From assembly GCA_018400915.1 (NCBI GenBank), contig JAGYLW010000007.1, positions 1 through 37,768 of the forward strand: a DNA stretch of 37,768 bases, read 5' to 3'. Below are positions 34,921-37,768 of the stretch, piece after piece. Within the stretch, counting starts at the first letter, position 1. The number at the start of each line of letters is the position of its first letter. The stretch is from Fidelibacterota bacterium (GTDB lineage: Bacteria > Fidelibacterota > Fidelibacteria > Fidelibacterales > Fidelibacteraceae). The position numbers and the translations under genes were made by a program. The notes under the pieces are model-generated. The model was not told the origin of the DNA, did no database searches, and worked only from the letters and a program-made list of their open reading frames with translations.

Positions 34921-36623
34921 GATGTCCTCAGCAGTTCTTCGGCAGTGCGCAGACTGGCCTCAGTGGTTTTTTTCCCTCCGACGAGCGCGGCGATCTCTTT
35001 CACACGGGCAGAACTGCTGAGCTCACGGATATCGGCGAACGTCCGTTCGTCCCTGCTGAATTTGTCAACGCGATAATGCCGGTCCCCCAGTGCGGCGATC
35101 TGAGGGAGATGGGTGATGCAGAGGATCTGATGATGTTCGGAAAGTTCACGGATCTGTTCCCCCACCACATGGGCGATACGGCCGCTGATGCCGGCATCGA
35201 TCTCATCGAATATCAGTGTGGGTGTCTCGTCATGCCGGGCGAGCACGGTCTTGACGGCCAGCATGATGCGGCTGATCTCACCGCCGGAAGCGATCTTTAC
35301 CAGCGGCTTGTAATCTTCACCCGGATTCGTGATAATGCGGAATTCTGCTTCATCGATGCCGTTGATGCCCGGTTCCACCTTTTTCCCTCCGAAGGGGATA
35401 TGGCATTCGCCGTCCGTGGTCTTCTGATGCAGTTCCACTTTGAATTTCGCATTTTTCATTCCCAGCAGCCGGAGCCGTGCCTCCACTTTTTCACTGAAAT
35501 CCTCACCGGTCTTTTTCAGCGCCTTATGGAAGGCCGCCGCCTTCACCGTCAGATCGCTGCGTGCCTCCTCCAGGGAGGTCGCAAGGGATTTGAGGCGGGT
35601 ATCGTAGTCGGCTTCCGACTGCATTTCTTCTTTCAGCTGCCGGTAATATTCACATAATGCGTCATAGTTCATATTGTGTTTTCGCATCTGGTAATTGATC
35701 GCTCCCACGCGCTCCTGCAGTTCCGCCAGTTTTTGAGGGTCATGCTCAAGGTCATCGCGGTACATCGCCATGCTGCGCCCCACTTCGGTCAGTGAGATCA
35801 GGGCGCTCTGCAGTTCACGGGCGTTGTCCTGAAGATCGCTGTCGACCTGAAGGATGTCCTGCAAGGTTTTTTTGAGGGCTTCTATCTGATGGCTGATCGC
35901 GTTCTCATCTTCATAGAGCGCCCGGGCAAGCCGGTCGGACGCAGCGGCGAGGCGGTTGCTGTTTTCCAGGATCTGCAGTTCGTGCTGCATCTTCTCCAGT
36001 TCGCCTTTTTCGGGTCTGACGGTATCGAGCTCCTGAAAATGGAATTCCCGCAATTCCCGCTCACGAAGATAGATGTCGCGGTGTTTCAGCAATTCCTGAT
36101 AGTGGTGCAGCTGTTGTTTGAAGTGCTGGTACGCTTTCCGGTACTGCCGGATGACCTGCCGGTCCTGAACGCATTTCCCGAGATACAGAAGATGATTCCG
36201 GGGTTTAAAGAGCTTCTGGTTCTCGTGCTGGCCGTGCATTTCCACCAGGTTCGAGCCGATGACCTTCAGGGCGGAGAGCGGAAGGAGTTCGTCGTTAAAG
36301 AATGCGCGGGATTTCCCGCTTGCATGTATTTCACGGCGGATAAGGATATCTCCGCCGGCGTGATCGAGTTCTGCGGCATCCAGGGTTTGCCGGACTTCGG
36401 GATTTACGTGTAACGTGTCGAACTGCGCCTCAACCACGGCCTTTTTACTGCCGCTGCGCAGCAGGCTCATGTCGGCGCGCGCCCCCAGGGCCAGGCCGAG
36501 CGCATCGATAATAATGGATTTTCCCGTGCCGGTCTCACCGGTCAGCATGGAGAGTCCGCGTCCGAGCTCAACCCGGAGAGAGCGGATAATGGCGATATTT
36601 TCAACGGTAAGTGTTCGTAACAT
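34917..36623 (-). CDS. recN: DNA repair protein RecN
   Basis: The product has 568 residues. An SMC-like layout: Walker A GETGTGKS at 29-36, about 300 residues of coiled coil in two arms separated by a shorter hinge (no long SMC hinge), then KIASGGEISRIMLAVK signature and Walker B TLIFDEIDAGISG. RecN acts on double-strand breaks with RecA, holding DNA ends or sisters together. LVEMHGQHENQKLF matches the family's Q-loop region. The gene lies three bases after scpB and overlaps holB. Confidence 0.97.
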   Translation of the reverse strand: MLRTLTVENIAIIRSLRVELGRGLSMLTGETGTGKSIIIDALGLALGARADMSLLRSGSKKAVVEAQFDTLHVNPEVRQTLDAAELDHAGGDILIRREIHASGKSRAFFNDELLPLSALKVIGSNLVEMHGQHENQKLFKPRNHLLYLGKCVQDRQVIRQYRKAYQHFKQQLHHYQELLKHRDIYLRERELREFHFQELDTVRPEKGELEKMQHELQILENSNRLAAASDRLARALYEDENAISHQIEALKKTLQDILQVDSDLQDNARELQSALISLTEVGRSMAMYRDDLEHDPQKLAELQERVGAINYQMRKHNMNYDALCEYYRQLKEEMQSEADYDTRLKSLATSLEEARSDLTVKAAAFHKALKKTGEDFSEKVEARLRLLGMKNAKFKVELHQKTTDGECHIPFGGKKVEPGINGIDEAEFRIITNPGEDYKPLVKIASGGEISRIMLAVKTVLARHDETPTLIFDEIDAGISGRIAHVVGEQIRELSEHHQILCITHLPQIAALGDRHYRVDKFSRDERTFADIRELSSSARVKEIAALVGGKKTTEASLRTAEELLRTS

Positions 36624-36626
36624 AGA

Positions 36627-37235
36627 TCAGTCGGCCGAAAGGTTTTCTTTTTCCGGATTGACTTCCTGGGGCCGGTTCTCTTCCGCCTGGAAAAGCTCGT
36701 TCAGTTCGCGGGTGCGGGGAAGGTCGGCCGGGGAGCGCAGGCCGAAATAACGGAGAAACTCTTCGGTCGTCACATAGAGGAGCGGACGGCCCGCCGCATC
36801 GGCACGTCCGGAAACGGTGACCAGTTCGCGTTCCAGCAGGGTATTGATGACCGCGCTGCAGTTCACGCCCCGTATGCGCTCTATCTCCGGCTTGCTGATG
36901 GGCTGCTTGTAGGCGATCACCGCCAGCGTTTCAAGGGAAGCGTATGTGAGGCGCGCCCGGACATTACGGTTGATGAAATTCCGTACGATATTTTCGAATT
37001 TACGGTTCGTGACGATCTGAAAACCTTTGCCGACCTCCGTAATGCGGAAGGCGTGTTTTGCTTCTGCATAATGACCGTTAAGGGCCTCGACCACTTTCGG
37101 GAGGTCGATGCGATGGCCCTCGTCGAGACTTTCCTTAAGACGCTCCGGCGTAAGCGGAACATCGGAAGCGATAAGAAGCGCTTCCACGATCTGCATGTCC
37201 AGGAGTGTGATGTTTTTACCGGCAGCGTTTTCCAA
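36627..37235 (-). CDS. scpB: Segregation and condensation protein B
   Basis: The product has 202 residues. Two winged-helix domains, with MQIVEALLIASDVPLTPERL, YAEAKHAFRITEVGKGFQIV, and the conserved LETLAVIAYKQPISKPEIER and IRGVNCSAVINTLLERELV. ScpB binds ScpA and SMC in the bacterial condensin. The likely start is TTG 37235, with GGAG six bases upstream; the next in-frame ATG (37196) lacks a site. It begins one base after the scpA stop. The C-terminal 30 residues are variable and acidic. Confidence 0.95.
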   Translation of the reverse strand: MENAAGKNITLLDMQIVEALLIASDVPLTPERLKESLDEGHRIDLPKVVEALNGHYAEAKHAFRITEVGKGFQIVTNRKFENIVRNFINRNVRARLTYASLETLAVIAYKQPISKPEIERIRGVNCSAVINTLLERELVTVSGRADAAGRPLLYVTTEEFLRYFGLRSPADLPRTRELNELFQAEENRPQEVNPEKENLSAD

Positions 37236-37236
37236 A

Positions 37237-37767
37237 TCAGGCTCCGTTTGCTTTTGGCTCGATGATGAAATCGGAAAAACTGTCGCTTTGCGTTACCCGG
37301 ATCTTCTGGCTGCGCATCAGCTCGAGGATGGCGACCACGGTTACCACCAGGACAAGCTTGGTCCTGATCGAGCGGGTGAGGACCGAGAAGCGCAGGCGGG
37401 GATAACGTTTAAAGTGCGAATAGATAAAATGGACCTGTTCAGTGATGCTGGTGTTGTCCGCTGCGACCTCATGGGGGCCGGCGTCGGCGGGCAGGCGGTC
37501 CATCGCCTGTTTGTAGGCGTTAAGAATATCAAAAAGCGATACGCGGCTGAGCGCATCTTCCGGAAGCAGTTCATGGTCAATATAGGACCAGTTCGGATTC
37601 CGGGGGAATTTTCCGGCGTTTTCTTCTTCGAGTTTTTTGAGTTCGCCGCCGATCTCCTTGAAATACTGGTATTCCAGCAGGCGCCGGACCAGCTCGTTCC
37701 TCGGATCTTCGATCTCTTCGTTCTCAATGGCTTCCTGCACCCGCGGGATCAGCATCTGCGCCTTGAT
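37237..37767 (-). CDS. scpA: Segregation and condensation protein A, C-terminal part
   Basis: The first coding part lies beyond the window end; about 176 residues are visible, beginning IKAQMLIPRVQEAIENEEIE. This is the typical middle of ScpA after its N-terminal SMC-neck-binding domain, and the C-terminal winged helix (LVLVVTVVAILELMRSQKIR) follows. ScpA is the kleisin that bridges the SMC heads with ScpB. The linker around residues 75-110 (PADAGPHEVAADN) is unremarkable. An internal ATG at 37755 is not the true start because the open frame and homology continue. Confidence 0.92.
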   Translation of the reverse strand: MKAQMLIPRVQEAIENEEIEDPRNELVRRLLEYQYFKEIGGELKKLEEENAGKFPRNPNWSYIDHELLPEDALSRVSLFDILNAYKQAMDRLPADAGPHEVAADNTSITEQVHFIYSHFKRYPRLRFSVLTRSIRTKLVLVVTVVAILELMRSQKIRVTQSDSFSDFIIEPKANGA

Positions 37768-37768
37768 G

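Noticed and set aside
34917-36623. Plus-strand frames opposite recN and scpB
   Set aside because: These open frames lie wholly inside strongly recognised minus-strand genes and show no family motif.

Overview
This window looks like chromosomal DNA of a Gram-negative, probably anaerobic bacterium. The outer membrane is shown by lipopolysaccharide genes (lpxH, kdsC, lptC, lptB), several beta-barrel proteins with signal peptides, and lipoproteins. Membrane-bound AraC regulators, DUF1460 and DUF3467 proteins and a carboxypeptidase-regulatory-domain TonB receptor are typical of the FCB group (Bacteroidota, Ignavibacteria/Chlorobi, Calditrichota, Marinimicrobia). I infer an FCB-type lineage, perhaps a candidate phylum, but cannot name it from sequence alone. 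No phage, integrase, transposase or CRISPR array is visible.

Layout. (1) 1-4333, + strand: the end of mazG, then an accessory cluster of DUF134 regulator, DUF5320 glycine-rich protein, single-cluster ferredoxin (with a frameshifted zinc-ribbon tail), two MinD/Mrp-type ATPases with inserted 2x[4Fe-4S] domains, and two NifX/NafY-type cofactor-binding proteins. It resembles the clusters around 'orange protein' in anaerobes, and a perfect 12-bp palindrome sits beside a consensus -10 box at its head. (2) 4359-4511, - strand: tRNA-Glu(UUC) with its own promoter and terminator. (3) 4628-8988, - strand: an envelope operon of outer-membrane barrel, RND/MMPL transporter and LolA-like protein. (4) 9160-11389, - strand: a DUF1460 lipoprotein and a membrane AraC regulator. 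(5) 11477-17257, + strand: a tightly overlapped run of MATE exporter, DUF1232 protein, malQ, lpxH and an unknown outer-membrane barrel. (6) 17310-18474: two copies of a structured intergenic repeat, then a DUF3467 protein and an acidic zinc-ribbon protein on the - strand. (7) 18809-23489: a C40 peptidase lipoprotein (+), then a TonB-dependent receptor and nagB (-), followed by a third, diverged repeat. (8) 23892-33004, + strand: pepD, gatC, pyrG, kdsC, lptC, lptB, rpoN, hslV, hslU and a glycosyltransferase-9-like half protein. (9) 33033-37767, - strand: scpA (partial), scpB, recN, holB and a pseudouridine synthase.

How the genes relate. The core blocks (8 and 9) serve CTP, Kdo and LPS transport, sigma-54, regulated proteolysis, chromosome segregation and repair. 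Blocks 3 to 5 are envelope-directed. The least understood parts are the ferredoxin/ATPase/NifX cluster with its putative operator and disrupted zinc-ribbon domain, the RND/LolA/barrel operon, and the intergenic repeat family whose two best copies differ by a compensatory stem change.
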